DNA of 64,000 nucleotides from Phyllobacterium sp. 628 (GTDB lineage Bacteria > Pseudomonadota > Alphaproteobacteria > Rhizobiales > Rhizobiaceae): positions 124,001 through 188,000 of the forward strand of contig NZ_CP050300.1 in assembly GCF_014189505.1 (NCBI RefSeq). Reading direction: 5' to 3'. The first letter of the stretch is position 1; each line of letters begins with the position of its first letter. The notes beneath the pieces were generated by a model. The model was given only the letters and a program-made list of their open reading frames with translations. It was not told the origin of the DNA and did not search any database. Position numbers and translations under genes: made by a program. Below are positions 1-8,091 of the stretch, one piece after another.

Positions 1-1
1 G

Positions 2-415
2 CTGGCCGCCACAGATGTGTTTGGTGCTTTTTTCGACACAACCTATGCCTATCGGTTTGGTCCGCCTTCGCATGATGTGACTATCGCGCGTTTGAAAGAA
101 GCGGGCACGGGCAGGCTTTTGGCGGAAGCCTTCCATTTTCCGCAGGGCCGGACACGCGCTTTCCACGATGCAGTCATTGAGCCGACATTGACGGAAGCAG
201 ACGGGCACTGGTTGCTTGATCTGGCAACACCTGTCGTCGCACAGTCAGTTCATGTGGATGTGGAAGGTTATCGGCCCGACGATAACTGGTTTCATCTCGC
301 GCCCGGGGAAACAAAGCGGGTCAGGCTCGTACCGCATCCCGGCATTGAAGGTTCACCCCGACCGTCCGGCGAAATTCGTATCGCCGGAAGTTCTCGCGTC
401 GTCTGGTTTGAATAA
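2..415 (+). CDS. C-terminal part of a probable beta-mannosidase (GH2), cut by the window edge
   Basis: The reading frame is open from the left edge to a TAA at 413-415, so only the last 137 or so codons are present. The segment FFDTTYAYRFGPPSHDV and the ending around DNWFHLAPGETKRVRLVP resemble the beta-sandwich C-terminal domains of rhizobial GH2 beta-mannosidases. These enzymes release mannose from the non-reducing ends of beta-mannosides. The catalytic barrel lies outside the window, so activity cannot be judged here. The GTG at 17 is an internal codon, not a start. The gene ends 3 bases before the convergent hydrolase gene. The family call rests on recognised C-terminal motifs only; another GH2 enzyme is possible. 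Confidence 0.6.
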   Translation: MAATDVFGAFFDTTYAYRFGPPSHDVTIARLKEAGTGRLLAEAFHFPQGRTRAFHDAVIEPTLTEADGHWLLDLATPVVAQSVHVDVEGYRPDDNWFHLAPGETKRVRLVPHPGIEGSPRPSGEIRIAGSSRVVWFE

Positions 416-418
416 TCC

Positions 419-2218
419 TTATACCGGAAAGCGCCGCGCCATCTGTTCAAGGGCGTCTATATAGGCCTTGCGAGCATGCTCCGGGGTAAGGTTGTGATCG
501 GCGTCGGCAATCTTTTCGACCGATACGTTTGGATAGCCGGATACTTTTCCGTCCTTTTCATCGAAGTAGAAATCGAAATATTCCAGACCCGGGTCACGAT
601 AGCTGTAGAGCAGTTGCACTGGAACATTCCTGTCCTTTAAAGCGGCAAAGGCTTTGTAGACTGCCTTTCCTTCCGTCGTGCGATGGCGCAGTAAACGCCG
701 CGCAAGGCCGCGAATTCTTCGGCCGATCCCGCCTGCAACATTTCGGGCAATGCCCGGAAAATCGAGTTCTCCGCGCACGAGGCGGCGAAATGTCGAGGCG
801 CGCAGCAAACGGCTGCCATAGTCCTCAAGCGTTCTGTTGCCTTCGCGCACAGCCTCGTCAACGGACCGTCCGGGTTCCCAGTAGAAGGTAATTGGGTTGA
901 CGAGAACAGCACCAGCAAGACCAGGCTCTGCAGCGGCGTTCTGAAAGCCGAGATATGCTCCGCTGCAACGCCCCGCAACAACGACAGGAACAGCGGCTTC
1001 CCTCATTTTCAGAAATTCCAGCGCTTCGGCCACATCTGCATTCTGCGCCGTATGATAGAGAACCTGATCGGGCGCGCCCGGTACTGGCGGACTGTCAGAG
1101 GCATTGGCCGAGTCAAACCGCAATGAAGCAATACCGCGCCGCGCCAGTTCACGCGATATATGGACTATGGAGCGTCCCCAACCCGCATGCCGGTCATAGG
1201 CTGATGTGAGAAACAAAATTGTTGCGCCCTGCTTTTGAATCAGCGGCTCGCACATCACTCCGTAGAGCCGTTGTCCCTTGCCGAAACGCAGCGGCGTGTC
1301 GCGAAAGCCATCACCCTGCAAATGTCCGCCTTGTATCGGCGCAACGAAGCCCTTGTTTTCAGCCATGGGCAGCCGCGATGCGACACTGGCAACCCAGTCA
1401 GTTACCCGGTCAGCAATATCCAGCGGTAATTGCGAAATGACAGGATTAGAGACCAGCTTGTCATAGCCGGTATAATCCTCGGTCGTAACGGCGCCCCCAA
1501 ATTGGGCGAGATGGGACGCAAATTCCTTGTCTGCAGGCCGGTCAGTTCGCGCCAGCACGAGACATTCCGGTACCAGCTTGCTGTCAAGTGTCATCAGGTT
1601 CGACCGGCGCAAACCCTCGCCGATTTCTGCAGGCAGTTTCAATGATGCAATCGATACGCCACTTTTATCACGCTGTGTCTCATCCAAACCAAGATCCGCA
1701 TCCACCATTCCCGACCAGATTGACAGCTCGCGGATATAGTGCCGGCCGGAAACAACCGGAGCCATGAATCCAATGGCTTCGAGCCCGTCGATCCGGGCGG
1801 CAGCTTCTGCAGCAATGGTCGATCCCATACCTTGGCTGAGAACAATGATCCGTTGGCGACCTGAAAGGTTCTGGAGCAGCTCTGCTCCCGCAACAAGCGC
1901 ATCGCTCCAGACGGTAAAGCCGCTGGAAAAATCCCCGCCGTCCAGCCCGTCACCGGTCCCCGGCCAATCGAAGCGAAACGAAGGAATTCCTTCGGCCGCC
2001 AGTTTCTCGGAAATGATGCGCCAGAATTTCCGGGTGCAGAGTTCTTCCAATCCCCAGGGACTGGCAAACAATACCGCTGCATTGCCTCCCGCACCAGAAT
2101 CCGCGTCCTGAAAAAGACCGACCGTTGCACCGAATACAACCGGCTGCGCTGCTGCGCGCCCATATGCAGGCTCTGACGGAGCAAACTTCTCCCGCCCGAT
2201 CACTATTTCCTTGTTCAT
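419..2218 (-). CDS. Tandem alpha/beta hydrolase-fold protein with unusual nucleophile elbows
   Basis: About 599 residues hold two alpha/beta hydrolase domains in a row, roughly residues 45-290 and 305-599. Each has the strand pattern of the fold (FRFDWPGTGDG in the first, LRFDSANASDS in the second). At the nucleophile elbow the usual GxSxG serine is absent: the first domain reads SQGMG, with Gly at the nucleophile position, and the second GRCSG, with Cys. A charge-relay His may be the ADHN near the C-terminus. The first domain may be structural and the second a Cys-nucleophile hydrolase; the substrate is unknown. I chose the ATG at 2218, which has GGGGGAAGA just upstream, over the ATG at 2248. 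The gene stands alone beside repC, with no partner to indicate a function. Confidence 0.7.
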   Translation of the reverse strand: MNKEIVIGREKFAPSEPAYGRAAAQPVVFGATVGLFQDADSGAGGNAAVLFASPWGLEELCTRKFWRIISEKLAAEGIPSFRFDWPGTGDGLDGGDFSSGFTVWSDALVAGAELLQNLSGRQRIIVLSQGMGSTIAAEAAARIDGLEAIGFMAPVVSGRHYIRELSIWSGMVDADLGLDETQRDKSGVSIASLKLPAEIGEGLRRSNLMTLDSKLVPECLVLARTDRPADKEFASHLAQFGGAVTTEDYTGYDKLVSNPVISQLPLDIADRVTDWVASVASRLPMAENKGFVAPIQGGHLQGDGFRDTPLRFGKGQRLYGVMCEPLIQKQGATILFLTSAYDRHAGWGRSIVHISRELARRGIASLRFDSANASDSPPVPGAPDQVLYHTAQNADVAEALEFLKMREAAVPVVVAGRCSGAYLGFQNAAAEPGLAGAVLVNPITFYWEPGRSVDEAVREGNRTLEDYGSRLLRASTFRRLVRGELDFPGIARNVAGGIGRRIRGLARRLLRHRTTEGKAVYKAFAALKDRNVPVQLLYSYRDPGLEYFDFYFDEKDGKVSGYPNVSVEKIADADHNLTPEHARKAYIDALEQMARRFPV

Positions 2219-2404
2219 GCTCTGTCTTCCCCCAATACCCAGCGGCATGACTTAACAGGGAATTCCCGGAAATTACTATTAGACCTCCTTGCATATTTGG
2301 TGAAACCATTCACGCTTCATGTTAATTATTTGTTTAGGTTAATTTTTTCTCCAAAAGAGAAGCTAGTACGCACTTGAGTTCCCCTGAGTAGGATTTACTA
2401 TGAT

Positions 2405-3913
2405 TCACTTCCCAACCACTCTGACATGTGTTCCATTTGCTCTGAGCTGGGCGAGAAGCATTGGCCAGACGGAGAATTCGCCCTTAGCGGCCTTGTCGGT
2501 GAGGGAGCGCAGATAGCCGCCGGCGGAATTGATGTGTCCGGCACGCTGCAGAATGCAGGCAATGGCAATCGCGGCGTTTTCCTGACCGAGAATAGTGCAG
2601 GCTTCCTCATAGGCAGAGGGACTGACACCGAGCATGGAGCGCACGACAATGGCGGCCCCCATCAGTTCCGACCAGCTGGAAAGACCGTTCTTGGCATAGG
2701 CAGCAATATCGGGGCAGGCCTGGCGGACAAGTCCCAGCGGAACGGGTTTGGCATCAAAGGCTGAGACAGAGGCACCAAGTGCGGCCAGATTGATGCTGCG
2801 GCCGGAAAGATCGGTGCGCAGGTCCGATATGTCATCATCGCCGTTCAAACCGGACGGATCAGACGGTGCATTCAACCCGCCAGCCATGGCACGGCCACCA
2901 GTAAGACCGCCCTGCCCTGCACCGGCAGCGTTCCGGTCCAGCTTGTCCGCGGTGTGCTGCACATCATGCCCGGGTGTGCTTTCAGGCTGCCCGGTTATTC
3001 CCTTACTGTCGCTGGTTTGTCCAAGCGCATCTGGTTGTGAGGTTGGTTCGGTGTTTCGGCCTTGGTCTTTTCTAAAGCCAGGTTCAAGATCAGAAGTGGA
3101 TTTGGTGTTTGAATTTTGTTTGTGGCGCTCAAAATGAGACTCTTTGGCGCTTGTTTGTTGTAAATTCAGCTTATCCTGCAACAACTTGGAGATCTCAAGT
3201 TGGATGCATTCAAGGCCGTCAATGACAGGCTCCAGATCGTCCGCCGTTGCCTGACGCGGAAGTGCATCAATCACACCCCTGAATGCCGTGTGGTGGCTGT
3301 TCCAGTCGATGTGCGGCATTTCCTCAAAGCCAAGCTCGATCAGCTTGATGATATCGCGGCGCAGCAGCGTCACCCGCTCCTTCATCAGTTTCAGCTGCAA
3401 TCTTGCCGAGCGCACCTCTTCTGCCATGGCTTCAAACTCTGAGGCACGCACCACCAGAGGTGCCAGCGAGAACCCGAACGCTTCGCCGCCCTCCCCTGCC
3501 CCGGTCGCACCTGCCGCCCCGGTTCGGGCCTTGCGGGCATAGCGTTTGCCATTGGGGCTGTCTTTGCGGAAGATCAAACCGGTTTCCACCAGTGCACTCA
3601 AATGCCGGCGCAGCGTTGCCGGCGCCATGCCGTGCGAGCGCAGCGACAATTGCACATTGGATGGAAACACCACCAGGCCATTAGCCTCGGTGAGCTCGCT
3701 CTGCGGATAGAACGTCAAAAGTGCATTGAGCACCACCAGCGCCCGGTCGGATATCCCGATCAGCGCCCGTGCTTCGCACAGCGAGCGAAACAGTTTCCAT
3801 TTATCAACAGCGGCCTCCGGATCGACCTCTCTGGCCTGGACCTGCGTTGCCAGCATGCCAAGCGACAGCGATCGCCGCCCAAAGGGCGTCGTGAATGCAT
3901 TCCCGGTCTGCAT
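2405..3913 (-). CDS. repC: Replication initiator RepC
   Basis: This is the essential initiator of repABC replicons. In known members the origin lies inside the gene, in an AT-rich stretch; the AT-richer part here is about 3040-3190. The N-terminus (MQTGNAFTTPFGRR) and the conserved core (WKLFRSLCEARALIGISDRALVVLNALLTFYP) are typical. The C-terminal block (CPDIAAYAKNGLSSWSELMGAA) is also typical. At 502 residues it is longer than the usual 400-440, because of a Gln/Ser/Gly-rich linker at about residues 255-385. The ATG at 3913 has AGGAG four bases upstream. Expression should be limited by the antisense ctRNA at 4008-4059, transcribed against the leader. It is the third gene of repABC, after a gap of about 160 bp. 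Confidence 0.97.
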   Translation of the reverse strand: MQTGNAFTTPFGRRSLSLGMLATQVQAREVDPEAAVDKWKLFRSLCEARALIGISDRALVVLNALLTFYPQSELTEANGLVVFPSNVQLSLRSHGMAPATLRRHLSALVETGLIFRKDSPNGKRYARKARTGAAGATGAGEGGEAFGFSLAPLVVRASEFEAMAEEVRSARLQLKLMKERVTLLRRDIIKLIELGFEEMPHIDWNSHHTAFRGVIDALPRQATADDLEPVIDGLECIQLEISKLLQDKLNLQQTSAKESHFERHKQNSNTKSTSDLEPGFRKDQGRNTEPTSQPDALGQTSDSKGITGQPESTPGHDVQHTADKLDRNAAGAGQGGLTGGRAMAGGLNAPSDPSGLNGDDDISDLRTDLSGRSINLAALGASVSAFDAKPVPLGLVRQACPDIAAYAKNGLSSWSELMGAAIVVRSMLGVSPSAYEEACTILGQENAAIAIACILQRAGHINSAGGYLRSLTDKAAKGEFSVWPMLLAQLRANGTHVRVVGK

Positions 3914-3972
3914 GTCTCCTACCTTTCAATCAGGCAAAAGAAACCCGCTCGCCAAAACGACGCCAAACACTC

Positions 3973-4002
3973 TTGACACTGATTCCCGGAAATGCGATTC
4001 TC
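3973..4002 (+). promoter_or_regulatory. Promoter of the antisense ctRNA
   Basis: TTGACA at 3973-3978 is a perfect -35 box. It is followed after 17-18 bases by GATTCT/ATTCTC at 3996-4002 as a -10. The promoter faces away from repC, as in other repABC loci where a strong promoter drives the counter-transcribed RNA between repB and repC. Confidence 0.75.
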
Positions 4003-4007
4003 AAGCT

Positions 4008-4059
4008 GCTTACACTTTGAGAGGGCTTCCAGGACGCTGTTTTGGGGGCCTTTTCTTTT
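4008..4059 (+). ncRNA. repABC counter-transcribed antisense RNA (ctRNA, incompatibility RNA)
   Basis: About 50 nt from the predicted start near 4008 to a U-rich end. The RNA is complementary to the repC leader and in this family lowers RepC synthesis, so it sets copy number and incompatibility. The 3' half forms an 8-bp stem, GGCTTCCA (4024-4031) with TGGGGGCC (4043-4050), with two G-U pairs and an 11-nt loop. TTTTCTTTT follows, so the same stem serves as target-recognition loop and terminator. Position, length and structure all match known ctRNAs. The exact 5' end is inferred from the promoter. Confidence 0.8.
4024..4059 (+). terminator. Intrinsic terminator of the ctRNA
   Basis: Stem 4024-4031/4043-4050 with an 11-base loop, followed by TTTTCTTTT at 4051-4059 on the plus strand. 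The reverse strand has no U tract at the matching place, so repC read-through from repAB should be possible. Confidence 0.75.
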
Positions 4060-4076
4060 GGTGATTATCTCTCCAG

Positions 4077-5083
4077 TTAAAGTTGCCTTATACGCGGTTC
4101 ACTCTTTTCACGGCGTTTGAAGGCCGCGAAAATCTCGGGTAGTTTTTCAATGAGATAGTGCGCAAATTCCGGCGTCCTGGTCTCATCGATAATGACACGT
4201 GTTCGTTCTTCGCTCTGTTCGATCTTAGCAAAATCCAGTCCGCCGTCTGATTTCAGCGGGTAGATATAGGTCCGGACGGCCTGTTTCGGCTGCAATCCTT
4301 TGAGGATCAAAGCAAAGCGTGCATCGCTGTCCAGCTTGAAGAAGCGCTCGCGATCAATGGCATCCTTCCAGTCGATCTCGCTGGCCTGCAGCAGCTGTGA
4401 CAGCTGTTCCCAGCGCGGACGGCCCACTTTCGGCGCCGGTCCAACTTCACGGATCAATTGTTCGGGAAGAGAATTTGCGATGGCAATCATCGTTGACAGA
4501 TTGCCCTTGTGCACAGACAAAGCCCCCATCAAGGCATGGCGATCAATCCCATGCGCTTCCAGACGGGCAGCAAAAAGCGCCCGTTCAATAAAAGACAGAT
4601 CCTTGCGCTCAAGGTTTTCCTTGCCTTGCGCAACGATAAGCTCTTCGTCTGAAAGCTCGCGAACGATTGCTTTGACCGGCTGGCCTATCTCCTTCAGCGC
4701 CGCAAGACGGCGATGACCGTACGCAACCTGATAGCGGCCTTCAATCCGCGGGCTCGGCCGTACCAAAATCGGCACCTGCTGGCCATGTTCGGAAAGGCTC
4801 AGTTTCAGCTCTTCGAAGTCCGAAGTGTCGATATCATCCAGACGATCGCGAATGAATGATACATCAATCAACAGTGGATCGAGCTCGACCACATGTTCAC
4901 CAGCAGCGAGTTTCTCGCGCAGCGCCTGCGCCTCATCCGCATCATCAGACAGGCTTTGCAGCGACAGTCCCATCGCTTTCAGCGATCCGGACTTTGCGCG
5001 GGCTTGGTCTGACGGTGCTCTTCCTGTGACGCCTCACTGATTGGCGTCATCATGGCTTTCAAAGCATCACGGCGTTTGTTCAT
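4077..5083 (-). CDS. repB: Partition protein RepB (ParB family), apparent frameshift near the N-terminus
   Basis: RepB binds parS sites and works with RepA to segregate the replicon. The main frame (4077 up to the ATG at 4973) carries the ParB core: HGQQVPILVRP, VAYGHRRLAALKEIG and GKENLERKDLSFIERA. The family N-terminus is not in this frame. An ATG at 5083, overlapping the repA stop as ATGA, opens MNKRRDALKAMM... and hits TGA at 4981-4979. The family-like stretch KSGSLKAMGLSLQSLS lies in the other frame. One more A in the AAA (TTT on the plus strand, 4993-4995) would join the two halves into a normal RepB. This is either a sequencing error, a real mutation, or stop-restart translation, since the TGA lies 5 bases before the ATG at 4973. 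The RepB N-terminus is thought to contact RepA, so the difference matters. Confidence 0.85.
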
Positions 5084-6303
5084 GGCACCCTACCCCATGC
5101 TTCACGCACCAGACCTTCAATCTCCAGATTGACCGCATCCAGTGATTCAATTGCCCGGTCATAGGTGGCGCGGGTGAAATATTCACGGCCGACTTCATAA
5201 AGCGTCTGCTTGGTTAGTCCAGCGTCGGAGATGGCTGTGGATTTGAGCAAGGCATTGGTCAGAACCCGCTCGCCGAACAGGCTTTTCATCAGGCCGACAA
5301 TCTGGCCTTGCGGCCCATCGCTGGGCTCATAGCGGGTGATGACATAGCGGAAGAAATCATAATCCGCATCGCCGCCCGCCTGCTCCACAACATCCAACAA
5401 ACCGGCAGTCATATGCAGGAACTGCGACATGGACGCCACGTCAAGCATTTGCGGATGGATGGTCACCAGAACGCTCCGCGCGGCACACAGAGCCGACAGC
5501 GTCAGGAAGCCGAGCGATGGCGGGCAATCGAGGACAACAACATCGTAGCGATCATCAACCGTCTGCAAGGCACTGGCAATGCGCGAGAAGAACAGGCGTT
5601 CCGAGCCACGGCGCTTTTCCGCAAGGATGCGCGGCGTATCGTGTTCGAATTCCTGCAATTCAAGATTACCGGGAATAATATCGAGACCGGCAAAGTAGGT
5701 CTTGCGGATAACATCCGTCAGCGGCCGCTGCTCGTCGTCATAACGGATCGCCCCATATATCGTATCATTCTCTTCCAGATCGAATTCCGGCTGGATACCA
5801 AACAATGCCGAGAGCGATGCCTGCGGATCGAGATCAATGGCAAGCGTACGATATCCGCGCATAGCAAAATACTGGGCGACATGCGCCGCCGTCGTTGTTT
5901 TACCAGACCCGCCTTTGAAGTTCGTGACCGCGATAACCTGCATATGGTCATTGGCCTGACGGATAGGCAGATAGCTCTTCTTCGACTTTGCCAGATGCGT
6001 GCGAATCTCGTGAACCTGATCAAGCGAATAAAGCCGGCGCCCACCCGCTGTCTTTTCAGCCTCCGGCCCCTCGCCGGCCAGTGACAAATGCCGTATGTAA
6101 GCATCCGTCACACCGATGAGTTTAGCGGCTTCCCCAGACGAGAATTTACGCAGTTCCTTTTCGGCTGTTGGTGGAAAAGCGCGGGAGCGCAATTCCTGCA
6201 GCTGGGCGCTCAAGAGGTTTGCGTCAGCCTCGACAAGACGCGTCAAAGAGCGCACCTTCTTACCGGTACGATGACTCTGGTCTTTTTCAGTGGAAGACAA
6301 CAT
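5080..6303 (-). CDS. repA: Partition ATPase RepA (ParA family)
   Basis: A 407-residue ParA-type ATPase. An N-terminal MerR-like helix-turn-helix region (FSSGEAAKLIGVTDAYIRHLSLAGEGP) is followed by the deviant Walker A box FKGGSGKTTTAAH. Downstream come the ParA motifs LAIDLDPQASLSALFG and VVLDCPPSLGFLTLSAL. RepA moves RepB-parS complexes and, in this family, represses repABC transcription. The open frame runs back to 6459, but that extension would read through the parS palindrome at 6425-6440. The ATG at 6303 gives the standard family length and start (MLSSTEKDQSHRTGKKVRSL), so I chose it. The stop overlaps the repB start as ATGA. A TTGACG at 6368-6363 on the minus strand is a possible -35 for the operon. 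Confidence 0.95.
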   Translation of the reverse strand: MLSSTEKDQSHRTGKKVRSLTRLVEADANLLSAQLQELRSRAFPPTAEKELRKFSSGEAAKLIGVTDAYIRHLSLAGEGPEAEKTAGGRRLYSLDQVHEIRTHLAKSKKSYLPIRQANDHMQVIAVTNFKGGSGKTTTAAHVAQYFAMRGYRTLAIDLDPQASLSALFGIQPEFDLEENDTIYGAIRYDDEQRPLTDVIRKTYFAGLDIIPGNLELQEFEHDTPRILAEKRRGSERLFFSRIASALQTVDDRYDVVVLDCPPSLGFLTLSALCAARSVLVTIHPQMLDVASMSQFLHMTAGLLDVVEQAGGDADYDFFRYVITRYEPSDGPQGQIVGLMKSLFGERVLTNALLKSTAISDAGLTKQTLYEVGREYFTRATYDRAIESLDAVNLEIEGLVREAWGRVP

Positions 6304-6424
6304 AAACGCTCTAAATCCAATTTTCGAGATTAAAGCGTAAATTCGCCTGAGTCTGCGTGAGTCGTCAAGCGATTTAAGGTTAACGCTTTTTTCGTCGTCG
6401 CGCCTGTTTATAACTCGATCGAAT

Positions 6425-6440
6425 GTTCTCAGTTGAGAAC
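6425..6440. promoter_or_regulatory. parS-like centromere palindrome 1
   Basis: GTTCTCAGTTGAGAAC is a 16-bp palindrome with one central mismatch. It fits the repABC centromere form GTTNNCNGCNGNNAAC at all but one fixed position. It lies 122 bp upstream of the repA start. RepB should bind here to load the partition complex and perhaps to help repress the operon. Confidence 0.85.
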
Positions 6441-6577
6441 TCTGGGCGACAATCTCCAACGACCTTGGATTGGATCTAATAAAGTTGAAAATTGTGTCGC
6501 AGTAGGATCAAGCGAACCCGTTTCCTGGATTGACGGCATCCCAGTGAATCACAGGATTCATCGCACCTCTCTCAAAT

Positions 6578-6593
6578 GTTCTCAGCTGAGAAC
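6578..6593. promoter_or_regulatory. parS-like centromere palindrome 2
   Basis: GTTCTCAGCTGAGAAC is a perfect 16-bp palindrome and fits the repABC parS form at every fixed position. It lies 153 bp from the first site. Two sites upstream of repA are a common arrangement in repABC replicons. A third close copy lies far away at 14588-14603. Confidence 0.88.
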
Positions 6594-7215
6594 TACGCAG
6601 CCTTCTTGCCCTATCCTCACAATTTTTAACAGCTTAACAGTTGACGCCATGAGCGTTGCATGAGACCTATTACGTGCGGTTCGATCCACCCAGTTCTATA
6701 CTTATCGTATTATGGTCGCGCTCCCGTTTAGCCGTTTATTCCCACCACAACGATGGATCGAAAAATCCAAACGGGCGAAGCTAAAGCCTTCATGTCTTCC
6801 GCTGATTTTAATAGTTAACAGTTTCTCAATATCTTAGCCGTTCAACCACAACCCGGCATGTAGCTTGGATTGCTGCCGGTAAAGGCAAGCCCATATTCAC
6901 AAATACTCTTCAATAAGCGCCGTCAAAACAACCTCCGGTAGGAGGCGAGCCTCACTTGCAATCGACAAATGAGAAGATCATGCTGCAAGCGTATTGATGC
7001 ATGACACTGGATTAATTCGATGCGCAATTCCGTTGAAAATATTCCCGAATTGGAGACATTTTCAGCCACAATCGAAGTGCAGATTTGCTTTGATGACTTC
7101 GGATGATGCGTTGAAATATGCTTCATCCGTAGGGACGGGAGCCATCGAGATATTGTTAAACCGGAACGCATGGTGCGTCCCCGGGGGAAATGCGAACCTT
7201 TATCGCAAGGAACAC
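6594..7215. other. Intergenic stretch between parS and the exported repeat protein
   Basis: About 620 bp in which I see no convincing gene. A frame on the plus strand runs from 6994 into the next gene, but its first 74 codons have neither signal peptide nor repeat composition and no ribosome site. A short hairpin CCTCC-ggta-GGAGG lies near 6940. The stretch is AT-richer than its surroundings and probably holds the promoter of the downstream gene; no clear -35/-10 pair could be fixed. Confidence 0.5.
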
Positions 7216-7929
7216 ATGACGATGAACCAGTTTCTTACAAACACGCTCGCCGCAACGGTGATTGTCAGCGCCGGAATGACATTATTCGCTCTCCCAGCTT
7301 CGGCTGCGAGCACAGCGGCTCAGTCCGTCACCAAGGAATGCAGCACGCAATACCAAACCGCCAAGGACGCGAATAAACTCAATGGTCAGACATGGCCACA
7401 ATTCCTGTCCACCTGTAGCGCCAATTTGAAAACCGACGCAGCTGCACCAGCGCCAGCGGCTCCAGCAGCCAAGCAGGCAACCAAGGATGCGGCAAAGCCA
7501 GCCAAGGCGGCAACAGCGGCTCCAGCCGCTGCCGGAACCATGTCGGCCAAGGCAGTGACCAAGGAATGCAGCACCCAGTATCAGGCCGCTAAAACTGCAG
7601 GGACGCTCAATGGTCAGAAATGGCCGCAGTTCCTGTCCGCTTGCAGCGACAGCCTGAAGTCTGATCAGTCGGATGCCGCAACGCCACCCGAGCCAACCGC
7701 TGCTGCCGCTGCCGCGCCAGCCAAGATGACTGCCGGCAAGACTGCCGCCGCAGCACCTGCGACAGGCGCCAATGGCAAGCCATTGTCTGCGGGTGAAATT
7801 GCATTCCGCTCACGCATCACCGAGTGCGGTGCTGAATGGCAGAAGGCAAAAGCCGCCAACAAGGTCGCTGCGGGCGTTACGTGGCCACAATACTGGAGCA
7901 CATGCAACACCCGTCTGAAGGCTGAATAG
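7216..7929 (+). CDS. Exported protein with three Cys-containing repeats
   Basis: A 237-residue protein with a clear Sec signal peptide (hydrophobic core TLAATVIVSAGMTLFALP, cut near ASA-AST). Three related units of about 35 residues follow: VTKECSTQYQTAKDANKLNG with WPQFLSTCSANLK, a second near-identical copy, and a diverged third (ITECGAEWQKAKAANKV with WPQYWSTCNTRLK). Each holds two Cys about 25 residues apart, probably a disulfide. Ala/Pro/Lys-rich linkers join them. The architecture recalls PsiF-type short Cys repeats, but no family is claimed. AAGGA at 7207-7211 fits the ATG at 7216 or 7222. A strong terminator follows. The likely place is the periplasm or outside; the function is unknown. 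Confidence 0.8.
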   Translation: MTMNQFLTNTLAATVIVSAGMTLFALPASAASTAAQSVTKECSTQYQTAKDANKLNGQTWPQFLSTCSANLKTDAAAPAPAAPAAKQATKDAAKPAKAATAAPAAAGTMSAKAVTKECSTQYQAAKTAGTLNGQKWPQFLSACSDSLKSDQSDAATPPEPTAAAAAAPAKMTAGKTAAAAPATGANGKPLSAGEIAFRSRITECGAEWQKAKAANKVAAGVTWPQYWSTCNTRLKAE

Positions 7930-7965
7930 AAGCGCTTCATTCATACCACTGTTGATCCAAACGAG

Positions 7966-7999
7966 CGCCCGGACAGGATAATTCCCTGTCCGGGCGTTT
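7966..7999 (+). terminator. Intrinsic terminator after the exported repeat protein
   Basis: A 12-bp perfect stem, CGCCCGGACAGG (7966-7977) with CCTGTCCGGGCG (7985-7996), loop ATAATTC, then TTT. It lies 37 bp after the stop codon of the upstream gene. Confidence 0.8.
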
Positions 8000-8091
8000 C
8001 TGCTTGCAACCCCCGGCTAATTCTGGCGTCATTCAATTCTCACGAAGGCTTTGTAAGGTTCAGTCACGGCTTTGCATAAATGGAGAATGAT

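Noticed and set aside
2262..3993. ATTCCCGGAAAT found both at 2262-2273 (downstream of repC) and at 3982-3993 (inside the ctRNA promoter)
   Set aside because: A 12-base repeat near the replication genes is suggestive, but with only two copies and no palindrome shared by both it may be chance.
5308..6084. Plus-strand frame of 258 codons opposite repA
   Set aside because: Shadow of repA: no motif or ribosome site, and repA shows complete ParA motifs.
6303..6459. Longer repA start at 6459
   Set aside because: It would read through the parS-like palindrome and exceed the family length; the ATG at 6303 gives the usual RepA N-terminus.
6994..7215. N-terminal extension of the exported repeat protein
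   Set aside because: The extension would bury the signal peptide inside the protein; AAGGA with the ATG at 7216 gives a normal secreted protein.
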